The notes under the pieces were generated by a model that had not been told where the DNA came from, did no database searches, and was given only the letters and a program-made list of their open reading frames with translations. The position numbers and the translations under genes are program-made. Shown piece by piece: positions 43,069-51,577 of a stretch of DNA of 64,000 bases. Origin of the DNA: Evansella sp. LMS18 (GTDB lineage Bacteria > Bacillota > Bacilli > Bacillales > Salisediminibacteriaceae); NCBI RefSeq assembly GCF_024362785.1, contig NZ_CP093301.1:2604001-2668000 (forward strand). Reading direction: 5' to 3'. The stretch's first letter is position 1. Each line of letters starts with the position of its first letter.

Positions 43069-43962
43069 TTGAAAACAACAAAACCGTCCAAACTGGATAT
43101 CATATTAAGAACCATTAAAACAGGGATTATTAAATCCAACTTAATTACAATGTTCGCTGGTATGACGTTAGCTATTTTTACTTATCAATTTAGTATTTTA
43201 GAAAAACTGCCTGACATGGTCCTCGCTACCATGGGCTCTGTTCTTGTGATCGGGGCAGCTGGCGCATTCAATAACTTATATGACCGGGAAATTGACTCCA
43301 TTATGGAACGTACGAAGGACAGGCCTACTGTAACTGGTGAGATCACCTTTAACACTGCCTTGTGGCTCGCAATCCTAATGACTGTTTTTGGAATCACCCT
43401 TCTGGCCTTTACTACACCACTTGCAGCCGTACTTGGGTTTTTAGGGATTTTCTTTTATGTAGTTCCTTATACCATGTGGAGTAAAAGGCGAACGATATAC
43501 AATACTGAGATTGGCAGTATATCTGGGGCTATGCCGCCATTAATAGGCTGGGCAGCTATATATCCCGATATTACCCATCCAGCAATAATTGGCCTTTTCA
43601 TTGTTACAGTGATTTGGCAAATGCCGCATTTTTACGCTATAGCAATTCGCAGGCATGATGAATATAAAGCAGCCGGAGTGCCGATGCTTCCTGTAGTCAA
43701 AGGGGTGCGAAGAACTTACCTTCAGACTAATGTATATCTTGTGATCATGATTGGAATAAGTGTCTTATTGGGAACCTTAAGTATCGGTCTTATGCTGGTA
43801 GCCTTACTCTTAAGTATCATTTGGCTTGTCCTGAGTGTTTATGGATATCATAAAATGGTCTCGGAGAAATGGGCGAAGGCTATGTTTATCTATTCACTTA
43901 TCCATATGACCGTTCTGTTTTCAACGGTAATTGTCTATTCACTCATTGGAATACTATTTTAG
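43069..43962 (+). CDS. ctaB: Protoheme IX farnesyltransferase (heme O synthase)
   Basis: A 297-residue UbiA-family membrane enzyme with about nine helices. It adds farnesyl to heme B, giving heme O for terminal oxidases. The first Asp-rich motif is NNLYDREIDSIMERTKDRP (about 68-86). The second region is PHFYAIAIRRHDEYKAAGVPMLP. TTG start with GTAGGAGGTACC upstream. No ctaA or oxidase genes are adjacent, which is unusual for ctaB and suggests it is a second copy or a moved one. Confidence 0.93.
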   Translation: MKTTKPSKLDIILRTIKTGIIKSNLITMFAGMTLAIFTYQFSILEKLPDMVLATMGSVLVIGAAGAFNNLYDREIDSIMERTKDRPTVTGEITFNTALWLAILMTVFGITLLAFTTPLAAVLGFLGIFFYVVPYTMWSKRRTIYNTEIGSISGAMPPLIGWAAIYPDITHPAIIGLFIVTVIWQMPHFYAIAIRRHDEYKAAGVPMLPVVKGVRRTYLQTNVYLVIMIGISVLLGTLSIGLMLVALLLSIIWLVLSVYGYHKMVSEKWAKAMFIYSLIHMTVLFSTVIVYSLIGILF

Positions 43963-44016
43963 AAAAACAAAGCAGCATCAGTTGTACGGTGTGCTGTAAG
44001 ATAGCAGATGAAAAAA

Positions 44017-44052
44017 GAAGTTAGTCCCTCCAGCCAGGAGGGACTAACTTCT
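44017..44052 (+). terminator. Terminator of ctaB
   Basis: GAAGTTAGTCCCTCC pairs perfectly with GGAGGGACTAACTTC across a 5-6-base loop. T-rich sequence follows, and an A run precedes it, so it could work in both directions. Confidence 0.85.
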
Positions 44053-44079
44053 TCGTTTCTTTCAGCTTTCAATTTTATT

Positions 44080-44130
44080 CCGATGTAACCGTCCGTAAAA
44101 CTCCCGCCTCAAAACAGGAGTGGAAGCGAA
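44080..44130 (-). repeat. Dispersed repeat shared with 51980-52030 (inverted orientation)
   Basis: Thirty-one bases (44080-44110, starting CCGATGTAACCGTCCGTAAA) are matched by the reverse complement at 52000-52030 with one extra T. Similarity continues weakly into the CGCTTCCACTC side. The function is unknown. Confidence 0.7.
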
Positions 44131-44184
44131 GATGTTCTTTATGCGGGAGATAACGGGCGCTAACATTCCGATTGGTTCAACTAA

Positions 44185-44219
44185 CAAACAGTGGGGGATG
44201 AATAACCCCCCACTGTTTG
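44185..44219 (-). terminator. Terminator of the opuAC-like gene
   Basis: CAAACAGTGGGGG pairs with CCCCCACTGTTTG, directly after the stop on the minus strand. The T-tract is weak. Confidence 0.7.
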
Positions 44220-44229
44220 AAGGTTCACT

Positions 44230-45129
44230 TTATTTTACCCATTCGCCAATCAGGTCCTGGTTCTCTTCAATCCATTCTCTGGCGCCATCAAGCGGGTCTT
44301 CAGCGCTTTCAACATAGTTGATAAGCTCAGCAATTTCCTGGTCGTCCATTTTCCAGTTATTAAACCACTCGCTTACTTCAGGATAGTCATCTTCAAACCC
44401 GAGTCTTGTAGCATGGTGAATTTTTTCTGTTTCACCGAATGTGTTTTGCGGGTCATCAAGGAACTTCAAGTCAAAGTCAGAGAATACCCAGTGCGGGCTC
44501 CAAAGTGGTGAGACGATTGGTTCTTCATTTTCAATTCTACTGCCAATCTCAGCGATCATTGCAGGTTCCGTGCTTGGGAGCAGTTCAAAATCGAGATTAT
44601 AATCTTCAATCAGCTGCTCTGTAACTTCCATGGTGCCTGCGCCTGGGTCGAAACCAATGATCTGTCCATCGAACAGTTCTTTATTTTCGTTTAAATCTTC
44701 TACACTATTAATATCTTCTAAATACTCTGGAACAACAAGTCCTACTTGTGCATTATCAAACCAGGTAGAATCAGAGAAATTAATAGTTTCCTCATATTCC
44801 TCCAGATAATTAGCGTCCTGAACCGGGAGCCATATTTCTAAGCTGGCATCCAGCTCATCGCTTGATAGAGCCATCATCGTAGCACCCATGTCCAATAAGG
44901 TTAAATCCACCTCATAGCCTTTGTCTTCCAATAGAACTTTCCACATATTCGTTACTGCAATATTTTCAGCCCAGTTAATCTGGCCAATTGTTATTTCTCC
45001 ATTGTTTGCATCTGGCTCTGTGCCATTCTGGGCACTGTTTGCATCCTCATCAGTGTCTCCGCATGCTGCCAGAATTCCAACCATAAGCAGCCCTGAGATA
45101 AAACTAAGTCCTTTTTTACGTTTACTCAT
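44230..45129 (-). CDS. opuAC: Glycine betaine/compatible-solute ABC transporter substrate-binding lipoprotein (OpuAC/ProX-like)
   Basis: A 299-residue lipoprotein: signal peptide with lipobox LAAC (Cys at about residue 22), an acidic low-complexity linker, then an OpuAC-type binding fold. Expected ligands are glycine betaine, proline betaine or choline. Seen: INWAENIAVTNMWKVLLEDKGYEVD, FDPGAGTMEVTEQLI and PLWSPHWVF, where Trp residues could build the aromatic cage. It is very acidic, as is typical of halophile surface proteins. No permease or ATPase gene is next to it. Regulated probably by GbsR through sites at 45171 and 45244. Confidence 0.88.
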   Translation of the reverse strand: MSKRKKGLSFISGLLMVGILAACGDTDEDANSAQNGTEPDANNGEITIGQINWAENIAVTNMWKVLLEDKGYEVDLTLLDMGATMMALSSDELDASLEIWLPVQDANYLEEYEETINFSDSTWFDNAQVGLVVPEYLEDINSVEDLNENKELFDGQIIGFDPGAGTMEVTEQLIEDYNLDFELLPSTEPAMIAEIGSRIENEEPIVSPLWSPHWVFSDFDLKFLDDPQNTFGETEKIHHATRLGFEDDYPEVSEWFNNWKMDDQEIAELINYVESAEDPLDGAREWIEENQDLIGEWVK

Positions 45130-45170
45130 ACAGTAAAATTCTCCTTTGTTTTGTTTTATGTATTAGAAAT

Positions 45171-45197
45171 GTTAAATACGTTTAGAAAATATTTAAC
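45171..45197. promoter_or_regulatory. Putative GbsR half-sites upstream of opuAC
   Basis: GTTAAAT at 45171-45177 and ATTTAAC at 45191-45197, inverted with a 13-bp spacer. Weaker than the other sites, but in the leader of the opuAC-like gene. Confidence 0.45.
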
Positions 45198-45243
45198 ATA
45201 ACTACCAAAATAAACCGGCTCTTATTTTAAAAGAGGCAGGTAA

Positions 45244-45257
45244 GTTAAATATTTAAC
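45244..45257. promoter_or_regulatory. Putative GbsR operator between gbsR and opuAC
   Basis: GTTAAATATTTAAC is a perfect 14-bp palindrome made of the same arms with no spacer, about 115 bp before the opuAC start. Confidence 0.6.
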
Positions 45258-45314
45258 TGGCAGGCAGTCTGCAGGGAATTAACGCTATTGCAGACTGCCT
45301 GATAACCTTCCACA

Positions 45315-45866
45315 TCATTTCTGCTGGTCTTTAGGCAGGAACTCAAAAATCTTACCGCTTCTTATACTTGCAACTAAGTCTTCCAGCCAGTGATAGTAGA
45401 CTTTCGATTCTTCCAATTGGTCATAGTACTTTTTTGCTTCCGTCACAATGTCAGGTGTGCTGGAGGAATCTTTTATGACATCAATCAAATCTTCCTGTGC
45501 TTCTTCGATTGCTTCCATATTTGTTTTTGCTTCCCGTTCCCACATCTGGCAGTAAAACACCATAAAAGAACGGAAAAAATTCTTTTCAGCTATATAAGTA
45601 TGTTTCCTGGAACCGCGAGTAAATGTTTTTTTGACCATTTCTATTTCCTGAAGCTTACGGACACTGGTGCTCATACTCGGTTTGCTCATTCCAAGTTCCG
45701 TCCGCATTTGGTCAAGAGTCATTTGCTCTTTAAAGTACATTGTTGCATAAAGGTTCGCAGCCGCAGGTGTTACACCATATAAATCCATCGTCTCTGCGAT
45801 AGCACCAATGACTTTATCTTTTGCTTCTTCGATTTTCATTCTGGATTTTTCAGTCTGTTCACTCAT
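45315..45866 (-). CDS. gbsR: Choline-responsive transcriptional repressor GbsR
   Basis: A 183-residue MarR-like winged-helix regulator. In B. subtilis GbsR represses choline uptake and choline-to-betaine genes until choline binds. The DNA-binding helix region reads MTLDQMRTELGMSKPSMSTSVRKLQEIEMVKK (about 50-81), followed by the wing RGSRKHTY and long C-terminal helices. AAAGGAGCG precedes the ATG. Divergent from betB; a 7-4-7 operator sits in its own leader, which suggests autoregulation. Confidence 0.92.
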   Translation of the reverse strand: MSEQTEKSRMKIEEAKDKVIGAIAETMDLYGVTPAAANLYATMYFKEQMTLDQMRTELGMSKPSMSTSVRKLQEIEMVKKTFTRGSRKHTYIAEKNFFRSFMVFYCQMWEREAKTNMEAIEEAQEDLIDVIKDSSSTPDIVTEAKKYYDQLEESKVYYHWLEDLVASIRSGKIFEFLPKDQQK

Positions 45867-45898
45867 ACGAGTCGCTCCTTTGATGTAAGGTAAAGCGC

Positions 45899-45916
45899 GT
45901 TAAATATTTATTTAAT
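45899..45916. promoter_or_regulatory. Putative GbsR operator upstream of gbsR
   Basis: GTTAAAT-ATTT-ATTTAAT: 7-4-7 design with one mismatch, in the divergent gbsR/betB gap. Confidence 0.55.
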
Positions 45917-46106
45917 AATCTTTACAAGCTTATGTTACCGTATTCAGATGAAATGTCAAATGGAAATCGGTGACTTAAACCTGCTGTTCTGTCTGTGAGC
46001 TTTTTAACCATAGGATTTATGGAGCTATTTAAAGTCTTTCAGGAATTTTTTACTTCCTCTGTATCTTTGACAGCTATAAAAAGACATGATACCATTTTCT
46101 ATGAAA

Positions 46107-46124
46107 GTTAAATAAATTTTTAAC
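46107..46124. promoter_or_regulatory. Putative GbsR operator upstream of betB
   Basis: GTTAAAT-AAAT-TTTTAAC: 7-4-7 with one mismatch, about 33 bp before the betB start, followed by AAACTTAATT as at betA. Confidence 0.6.
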
Positions 46125-46156
46125 AAACTTAATTTATAAAATTGGAGTGAACAGAT

Positions 46157-47629
46157 TTGAATCTGAAACAACAACAATACATAAATGGTAAATGGGTGGA
46201 CGCCCTGTCAGGCAATACCCGTGAAATTATCAACCCGTTTAATCAGGAAGTCATCGCTGCAGTACCAGAAGGTGATGAATCAGATACAAGGGCGGCAATC
46301 GCGGCAGCAAGAGAAGCCTTTGATAACGGAGAATGGTCTTCAACTCCGGCAACAGAGCGAGGGGCTATCGTAAGGGAAATTGCTGAATTAATAGAAAGAG
46401 ATAAAGAGGAACTTGCCAGGTTAGAATCATTGGACACTGGCAAAACAGTAGAAGAAAGCCGTGGAGACATGGATGATATTTCCGGAGTGTTTCGTTATTA
46501 TGCGGAGCTGGCGGATAAGAACGGTGGGGAACTAATAGATTCTCCTGTACCCAACTCCATCAGCAGGGTGGTGCACGAACCAGTGGGTGTTTGCGGCCAG
46601 ATTACACCGTGGAATTATCCATTGCTTCAGGCGTCCTGGAAACTGGCTCCAGCCCTTGCGACCGGGAACACTTTAATTATGAAACCTAGTGAAACAACGC
46701 CCCTTACTACTATTAAAGTGTTCGAGCTGATGGAAGAGGCTGGGGTACCAGCTGGTGTTGCTAACCTTGTGCTTGGTGCAGGGAGCACAGTTGGTGCAGA
46801 ATTGTCCAGCAACGTTGATGTAGATCTTATCTCCTTTACAGGAGGAATTGTCACAGGCAAGAAGATCATGCAGGCGGCAAGCGCGAATGTGAAAAAGCTG
46901 GCACTTGAGCTTGGCGGGAAAAATCCTAACATTATTTTTGCAGATGCAGACTTTGATACAGCTGTTGACCAGGCATTAAATGGCGTGTTCTTCCACGCCG
47001 GGCAAATCTGCTCAGCCGGTACAAGGCTGATTGTAGAGGAAAGCATTCATGACGAATTCGTTAACGCACTTGTTGAGCGGGTGAAAAAGTTTAAGCTTGG
47101 AAACGGATTTGATGAGGATACACAAATGGGCCCGCTTATTTCAGCCGAACACCGTGCGAAAGTGGAAGAGTATGTGGAAACGGGTATTAAAGAAGGTGCT
47201 ACTTTGGCAGTTGGCGGCAGCCGCCCGGAAGAACCTGAACTGCAAAACGGCTTTTTCTACCTTCCTACCATTTTCACAAACTGTACGACAGACATGAGCA
47301 TCGTGCAGGATGAAGCGTTTGGGCCTGTTATTACTGTTGAGAAATTCCATACAGAAGACGAAGCAGTGAAGCTTGCCAACGACTCTATCTATGGACTTGC
47401 CGGCGGGGTCTGGACTAACGATATTCCAAAAGCGGAACGCTGTGTTAAGAATATGCGTATGGGCACTGTCTGGATCAATGACTTCAACCTTTACTTCCCG
47501 CATGCGCCATGGGGCGGATTTAAGCAGTCTGGTATTGGACGGGAATTAGGGAAACCCGGTATCGAAGAATATACAGAAACAAAGCATATATTCCAAAACC
47601 TCAAACCTGAGCCAGTTAACTGGTTCTGA
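46157..47629 (+). CDS. betB: Betaine-aldehyde dehydrogenase
   Basis: A 490-residue NAD-dependent aldehyde dehydrogenase that oxidises betaine aldehyde to glycine betaine. The catalytic Cys is C285 in HAGQICSAGTR and the general base is E251 in LALELGGKNPN. PWNYPLLQASWKLAPALATGN is typical of the BetB/GbsA group. TTG start with TGGAGTG about 8 bases upstream. Next to gbsR and under its probable operator; together with BetA it completes osmoprotectant synthesis from choline. Confidence 0.94.
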   Translation: MNLKQQQYINGKWVDALSGNTREIINPFNQEVIAAVPEGDESDTRAAIAAAREAFDNGEWSSTPATERGAIVREIAELIERDKEELARLESLDTGKTVEESRGDMDDISGVFRYYAELADKNGGELIDSPVPNSISRVVHEPVGVCGQITPWNYPLLQASWKLAPALATGNTLIMKPSETTPLTTIKVFELMEEAGVPAGVANLVLGAGSTVGAELSSNVDVDLISFTGGIVTGKKIMQAASANVKKLALELGGKNPNIIFADADFDTAVDQALNGVFFHAGQICSAGTRLIVEESIHDEFVNALVERVKKFKLGNGFDEDTQMGPLISAEHRAKVEEYVETGIKEGATLAVGGSRPEEPELQNGFFYLPTIFTNCTTDMSIVQDEAFGPVITVEKFHTEDEAVKLANDSIYGLAGGVWTNDIPKAERCVKNMRMGTVWINDFNLYFPHAPWGGFKQSGIGRELGKPGIEEYTETKHIFQNLKPEPVNWF

Positions 47630-47643
47630 TTCTTCATATAAAC

Positions 47644-47690
47644 AGAAGCTTTTCATGAGTAAAGACACTTGTGGAAAGCTTCTTTTTATA
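47644..47690 (+). terminator. Terminator of betB
   Basis: AGAAGCTTT and AAAGCTTCT pair around a loop containing TCATGAG, then TTTTTATAT. The hairpin at 49105 after the next gene looks like a copy. Confidence 0.8.
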
Positions 47691-47733
47691 TGAAAAAGAG
47701 ATTTGAAAAGATCGTCACAAATCCTTTTCCTGT

Positions 47734-47749
47734 TGTGATTACGGTCACT
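47734..47749. promoter_or_regulatory. FNR/CRP-family box
   Basis: TGTGA-TTACGG-TCACT matches the FNR-type TGTGA-N6-TCACA with one mismatch, 90 bp before the DUF438 gene. Confidence 0.5.
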
Positions 47750-47838
47750 AAGTTAAACGCTGAGAAGTGTTAGACTTTGTATAGTGAGAGGGATTCTCAT
47801 TTGATCCCTCCGTCTGACAGAGAAAAGGAGCGATTTAA

Positions 47839-49074
47839 ATGAGCGAACTAATAAACAACCGCGAGCAACTCACCGTGGATAAAAGTACGGATCGTAAGGA
47901 ATTACTGAAAACAGTTTTTTGGGATCTCTTTAATGGCAAAGACCCGGGAGAAGTTAAAGCCTTTGCTGATGAAAAATTAGGAAAGGTGACAGTGGAGGAG
48001 ATAATGGAGCTATCCCAGTATCAGCATGACGTTCTGGAGGAAAAAGGATTATCAAAGAGTGAGCGCGAAAGAATATCCGCTGCCCATTTAAGTATTATGG
48101 AAGGAAATATTATGGAAATAGAGAATCCTAAGGATATTCCGGGCCATCCCGTTCACACTTTTCACAGGGAAAACAGAGAAATTGAAAGTTTACTGGAATC
48201 GAAACTGCTGCCCCTTAAAGAGGAATTTGAAAAAGAGGATTCCCTTGCTAATGTATATAAGCTGATTGACGTGTGTAATCTTCTGTACGATATTGATAAG
48301 CATTTTACCCGTAAAGAACAATTATTGTTTCCGTACCTTGAGAAGTATGGAATCAATGGTCCTTCAGTGAATATGTGGAGGCTTGATGATTATATCCGTG
48401 ACGCCATAAAGGATACGAAAAAGCAGTTGAAAAATTACAACGGAGAAAAAGAAGCAGTTCTCAGTACTCTGCATTATATTGCTGAACAAATAACTACAAT
48501 GATATACAGAGAGGAGCATATTCTTTTCCCAATGGCTATGAGCAACTTAACCGAGGATGAATGGATAAAGATTGCTCAGGAAAGTGATGAAATAGGTTAC
48601 TGCCTTACAGGGCCGGCTACAGTATGGAAGCCGGAAAGATACGGCTTAGATTCAAAGGCATTAACAGAAGGCTTTATCAAGCTGGAGACTGGTGTGCTGT
48701 CGCTGAATCAGCTGGAGTTAATATTCAACAACCTCCCAGTTGATATTACGTTTATCGACCACGAAGATATTGTCCGCTATTTTTCACACGGTAAGGAAAG
48801 GATTTTTGCAAGGACTAAGGCAGTAATCGGCCGCACTGTGCAAAATTGCCACCCTCCGAAAAGCGCACATATCGTAGAGGCTCTGCTGGATGATTTTAAA
48901 GCCGGGAAAAAAGATAGTGAGGATTTCTGGATTAAGTTCAAGGATAAATTCGTTTATATTCGCTATTTTGCTATTCGAAACGAGCAAAAGGAATATATGG
49001 GCACCCTGGAATTCACGCAGAATATCGAGCCGATCCAGGCGATTGAAGGGGAGAAGCGGATATTATCCCTGTAG
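47839..49074 (+). CDS. DUF438 / hemerythrin-like / PAS protein
   Basis: 411 residues in three parts. An N-terminal DUF438 (about 15-85) has SERERISAAHLSIMEGNI nearby. A hemerythrin-like helical bundle (about 100-240) has HTFHREN, IDKHFTRKEQLLFPYLEKYGI and YREEHILFPMA, giving the H/E set for a di-iron site. A PAS-like C-terminal domain (about 280-405) includes DITFIDHEDIVRYFS and the conserved GRTVQNCHPPKS. Such proteins are linked to NO, oxygen or iron sensing and repair. The FNR-like box upstream fits a role under oxygen limitation (inference). GAAAAGGAG precedes the ATG. Confidence 0.87.
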   Translation: MSELINNREQLTVDKSTDRKELLKTVFWDLFNGKDPGEVKAFADEKLGKVTVEEIMELSQYQHDVLEEKGLSKSERERISAAHLSIMEGNIMEIENPKDIPGHPVHTFHRENREIESLLESKLLPLKEEFEKEDSLANVYKLIDVCNLLYDIDKHFTRKEQLLFPYLEKYGINGPSVNMWRLDDYIRDAIKDTKKQLKNYNGEKEAVLSTLHYIAEQITTMIYREEHILFPMAMSNLTEDEWIKIAQESDEIGYCLTGPATVWKPERYGLDSKALTEGFIKLETGVLSLNQLELIFNNLPVDITFIDHEDIVRYFSHGKERIFARTKAVIGRTVQNCHPPKSAHIVEALLDDFKAGKKDSEDFWIKFKDKFVYIRYFAIRNEQKEYMGTLEFTQNIEPIQAIEGEKRILSL

Positions 49075-49104
49075 CCAAAAGTACTGAACCTAAGTGCGGT
49101 AAAG

Positions 49105-49144
49105 AAGCTTTCATGAGCAGATCAGGCTTATGGAAGCTTTTTAT
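49105..49144 (+). terminator. Terminator of the DUF438 gene
   Basis: AAGCTTTCAT pairs with ATGGAAGCTT (one mismatch), then TTTTTATA. It resembles the betB terminator in arms and loop (TCATGAG). Confidence 0.75.
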
Positions 49145-49187
49145 AGTAAATGAACCCCGGGGGGACCGGGGCTGGAAAATTCCTTTG

Positions 49188-51293
49188 CTATTGCTCATAT
49201 GTTGCTTTTAAGTGGCAAGCTAACTGTACTTTTAGGATATCTTCCTTCTTTTGAAAGTCGACCTGCAGTATTTCTTCGATTCTCTTAAGCCTTTGATAAA
49301 GCGTATTAATGTGTATATGCAGTTCAGCTGCTGTTTTACCAGCAGACCGATTGTATTCAATATAAGTAAGGAGTGTTTCTTCCAAGTCCTTGTTCCTGTC
49401 GTTGTCAGCCTGCAAAGGGGATAGGACATCATGGACAAATTGTTCAATTTCCTGTGGAGATTGGTTAATGAATAAACGGTTTAATCCAATGTCCTCGTAA
49501 CAGATAATATCACTTTTATTACGCTCAGTTAAATAAGCTAAAGTCTTATTTGCTTCGTCGTAACATTTTTTGATGTTTTCTATTCCTTTATAGGTACGGC
49601 TGAAACCGCCGCGGAATAGAGAATTGTCCATAGTTTGATATTCTTGCCTGATATAGCGGATTGTTGTCTGAGATTGGGTCAGATCCTCAGGCCGTATGGA
49701 TGAGACGAGTAAAATTACTTTATTATGAAACCCATAAATCAAACTTTCAGAAAGCATCAGTTCTTTTTTTATTTTGGAAACTAACTGGTGAATTTCTATC
49801 TCCAATTGTTGTAAATCGGTGTATACGGGTACTTCAAAAACGCCAATAAAGCAGTGAGCCGCCGGGTTTATTCCAAGTTCATTTGCCTGTAGGATTAAAT
49901 TCTCGTTATCTTTATAATCCAGTAAATTTTGAAATTGTTCGTGATTTTTTTTATAAAAGATTTCAGTGAGAGATTGTTTATTGATTAACTCAAGGGTTAA
50001 GACGGAAACGCCTTGTTCAAGAGTCATCCGGTCAGCCTTTAAAAGAGGCTCATCAGTATCGATTATAAAGCAGCCGAGAAAGGCGCTGCCGTTAAATATG
50101 GGATAGAGAAAATAACAAATGCTGCTGCCGTCATAAACACAGACATGAAGCGGATTACGTTTTCTTAAAAAAATCATTTTCATTTCGAAAAAGCTGAATA
50201 AAGGTGGTCTCCGGCGACTTGAATAATATTTGTTTTCCAGTGAATTGAAGAAAGACAAGGAGGGCCCAATCATCCGATTAAGCTCCTGGACTATTTTTTC
50301 AACTCCCTTATTTTGCAGGGAAATTTGTATTAAAGCCTGGTGAACCTCGTGTCTGTTCTGGAGTTCTAAGTTTTTTTCCTGAAGCTGGTTACTTAATTCA
50401 GTAACCTCTTCAAGCCTTTTGTTAGCTTCTTTGTAATATTCCGCATTCTGGATGGCGATCGCAGCTTGCTCAGCGAATCCCTGCAATAATTGCAGGTCGT
50501 GATTGACGAATACTTTTCTTTGTACCCATTGATGAATAATCATGACCCCAATTCTTCTGTCATCAAGCGAAATTGGTACACACATTGCGGCTTCCGGTGA
50601 TTTTCCTGCAGTAATATAATCAAAGTTTTCAGGTGAGATATTGTATTTTGCCATTTCTTCATATACTTTTTCCTTTGAATTGAATATTCTGCCTCCCCCG
50701 TCTTCAAAAACCTTACCAGTAATGGATTCCCCGACTTTAAACCTTACATTATAAATACTGTCATTGAACCCCAGCGGTGCTCTGGGAGTTAGCAGTTTAT
50801 CTTTTTCATCATAAAGGAACAGCAAACCAGCTTCGGCCGCTGGGATTACTTTCAGGGCATTACGTATTATCTTTTCAAGTACCACATCTATATCAAGGCT
50901 CGATGTGATGGAATGAAAACTGTTAACGAGGTTATAAAGCTCATTTTCTTTCCTTTCGATAGTTTCTTTTGTCTTGTAAAGATAGAAAAAGTAATACAGG
51001 TGCTGCATATCCTCTTCCGCTAAAGGAACAGATGGAGAATCGAGACACAGGATTACCTGATTTCCCTCAGGATAAAAATAATATATATTCACCTTTCCTT
51101 CTTCTTTAATGGTTTTTTGTATTATTTCTTCCTCATTTGGATGTGGAGCTAAGGGTGGTGGAGGAGAGTTTTCATCCGTGCTGCTGTCTATTAAGTAATG
51201 ATAATTTTTAAAATAATTAAGACTCCACACCTCATAAGGGCAATCCTTGAGTTTCTCTCTTAAAAATCCGAGGCTGTACTCCAATTCTTTCAT
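49188..51293 (-). CDS. GAF-domain PucR/CdaR-type transcriptional regulator
   Basis: 701 residues. A GAF domain spans about residues 130-285 (LDIDVVLEKIIRNALKVIPAAEAGLLFLYDE to MIIHQWVQRKVFVNHDLQLLQGFAEQAAIAIQ), and a coiled coil follows at about 290-320. A central region has no clear motif. The C-terminal PucR-type HTH reads ETLLTYIEYNRSAGKTAAELHIHINTLYQRLKRIEEIL (about 645-682). Such proteins usually activate an adjacent catabolic or transport unit in response to a small ligand. It is divergent from the DUF5058-M20 genes, which makes those its likely target. GGAGGGAG precedes the ATG. Confidence 0.87.
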   Translation of the reverse strand: MKELEYSLGFLREKLKDCPYEVWSLNYFKNYHYLIDSSTDENSPPPPLAPHPNEEEIIQKTIKEEGKVNIYYFYPEGNQVILCLDSPSVPLAEEDMQHLYYFFYLYKTKETIERKENELYNLVNSFHSITSSLDIDVVLEKIIRNALKVIPAAEAGLLFLYDEKDKLLTPRAPLGFNDSIYNVRFKVGESITGKVFEDGGGRIFNSKEKVYEEMAKYNISPENFDYITAGKSPEAAMCVPISLDDRRIGVMIIHQWVQRKVFVNHDLQLLQGFAEQAAIAIQNAEYYKEANKRLEEVTELSNQLQEKNLELQNRHEVHQALIQISLQNKGVEKIVQELNRMIGPSLSFFNSLENKYYSSRRRPPLFSFFEMKMIFLRKRNPLHVCVYDGSSICYFLYPIFNGSAFLGCFIIDTDEPLLKADRMTLEQGVSVLTLELINKQSLTEIFYKKNHEQFQNLLDYKDNENLILQANELGINPAAHCFIGVFEVPVYTDLQQLEIEIHQLVSKIKKELMLSESLIYGFHNKVILLVSSIRPEDLTQSQTTIRYIRQEYQTMDNSLFRGGFSRTYKGIENIKKCYDEANKTLAYLTERNKSDIICYEDIGLNRLFINQSPQEIEQFVHDVLSPLQADNDRNKDLEETLLTYIEYNRSAGKTAAELHIHINTLYQRLKRIEEILQVDFQKKEDILKVQLACHLKATYEQ

Positions 51294-51343
51294 TTCTCTC
51301 CCTCCTGATGTATGTAAAAATGTACATTTAAGTGTTTTATATT

Positions 51344-51359
51344 ATGTGAGATCTCACAT
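51344..51359. promoter_or_regulatory. Perfect 16-bp palindrome in the regulator leader
   Basis: ATGTGAGATCTCACAT, 51 bp upstream of the GAF-PucR gene. A second small palindrome AATGTACATT lies near 51319. Candidate binding site for the regulator itself; no other role is apparent. Confidence 0.5.
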
Positions 51360-51577
51360 TGTAATGGTCCTTTCTCCAGTGTATAGTAAAACACATAGTT
51401 CTAAAAGGCAGAATATTGGGATTTGATGAAAATCTTTTTGCTCTTCAGACACAATAATGGCACCAGGACAGATTACCATTTGAAAATCAACAGTATTATT
51501 ACTCACCTGGGAATAAACTTATCTCTAATTTTAAATTAGTTCATAGCTGAATGAATTTCATATTTAGACTTTGTAAA

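Noticed and set aside
43963-44229. Small ORF (44120-44317) downstream of ctaB
   Set aside because: It overlaps the opuAC terminator and 3' end and lies in repeat sequence.
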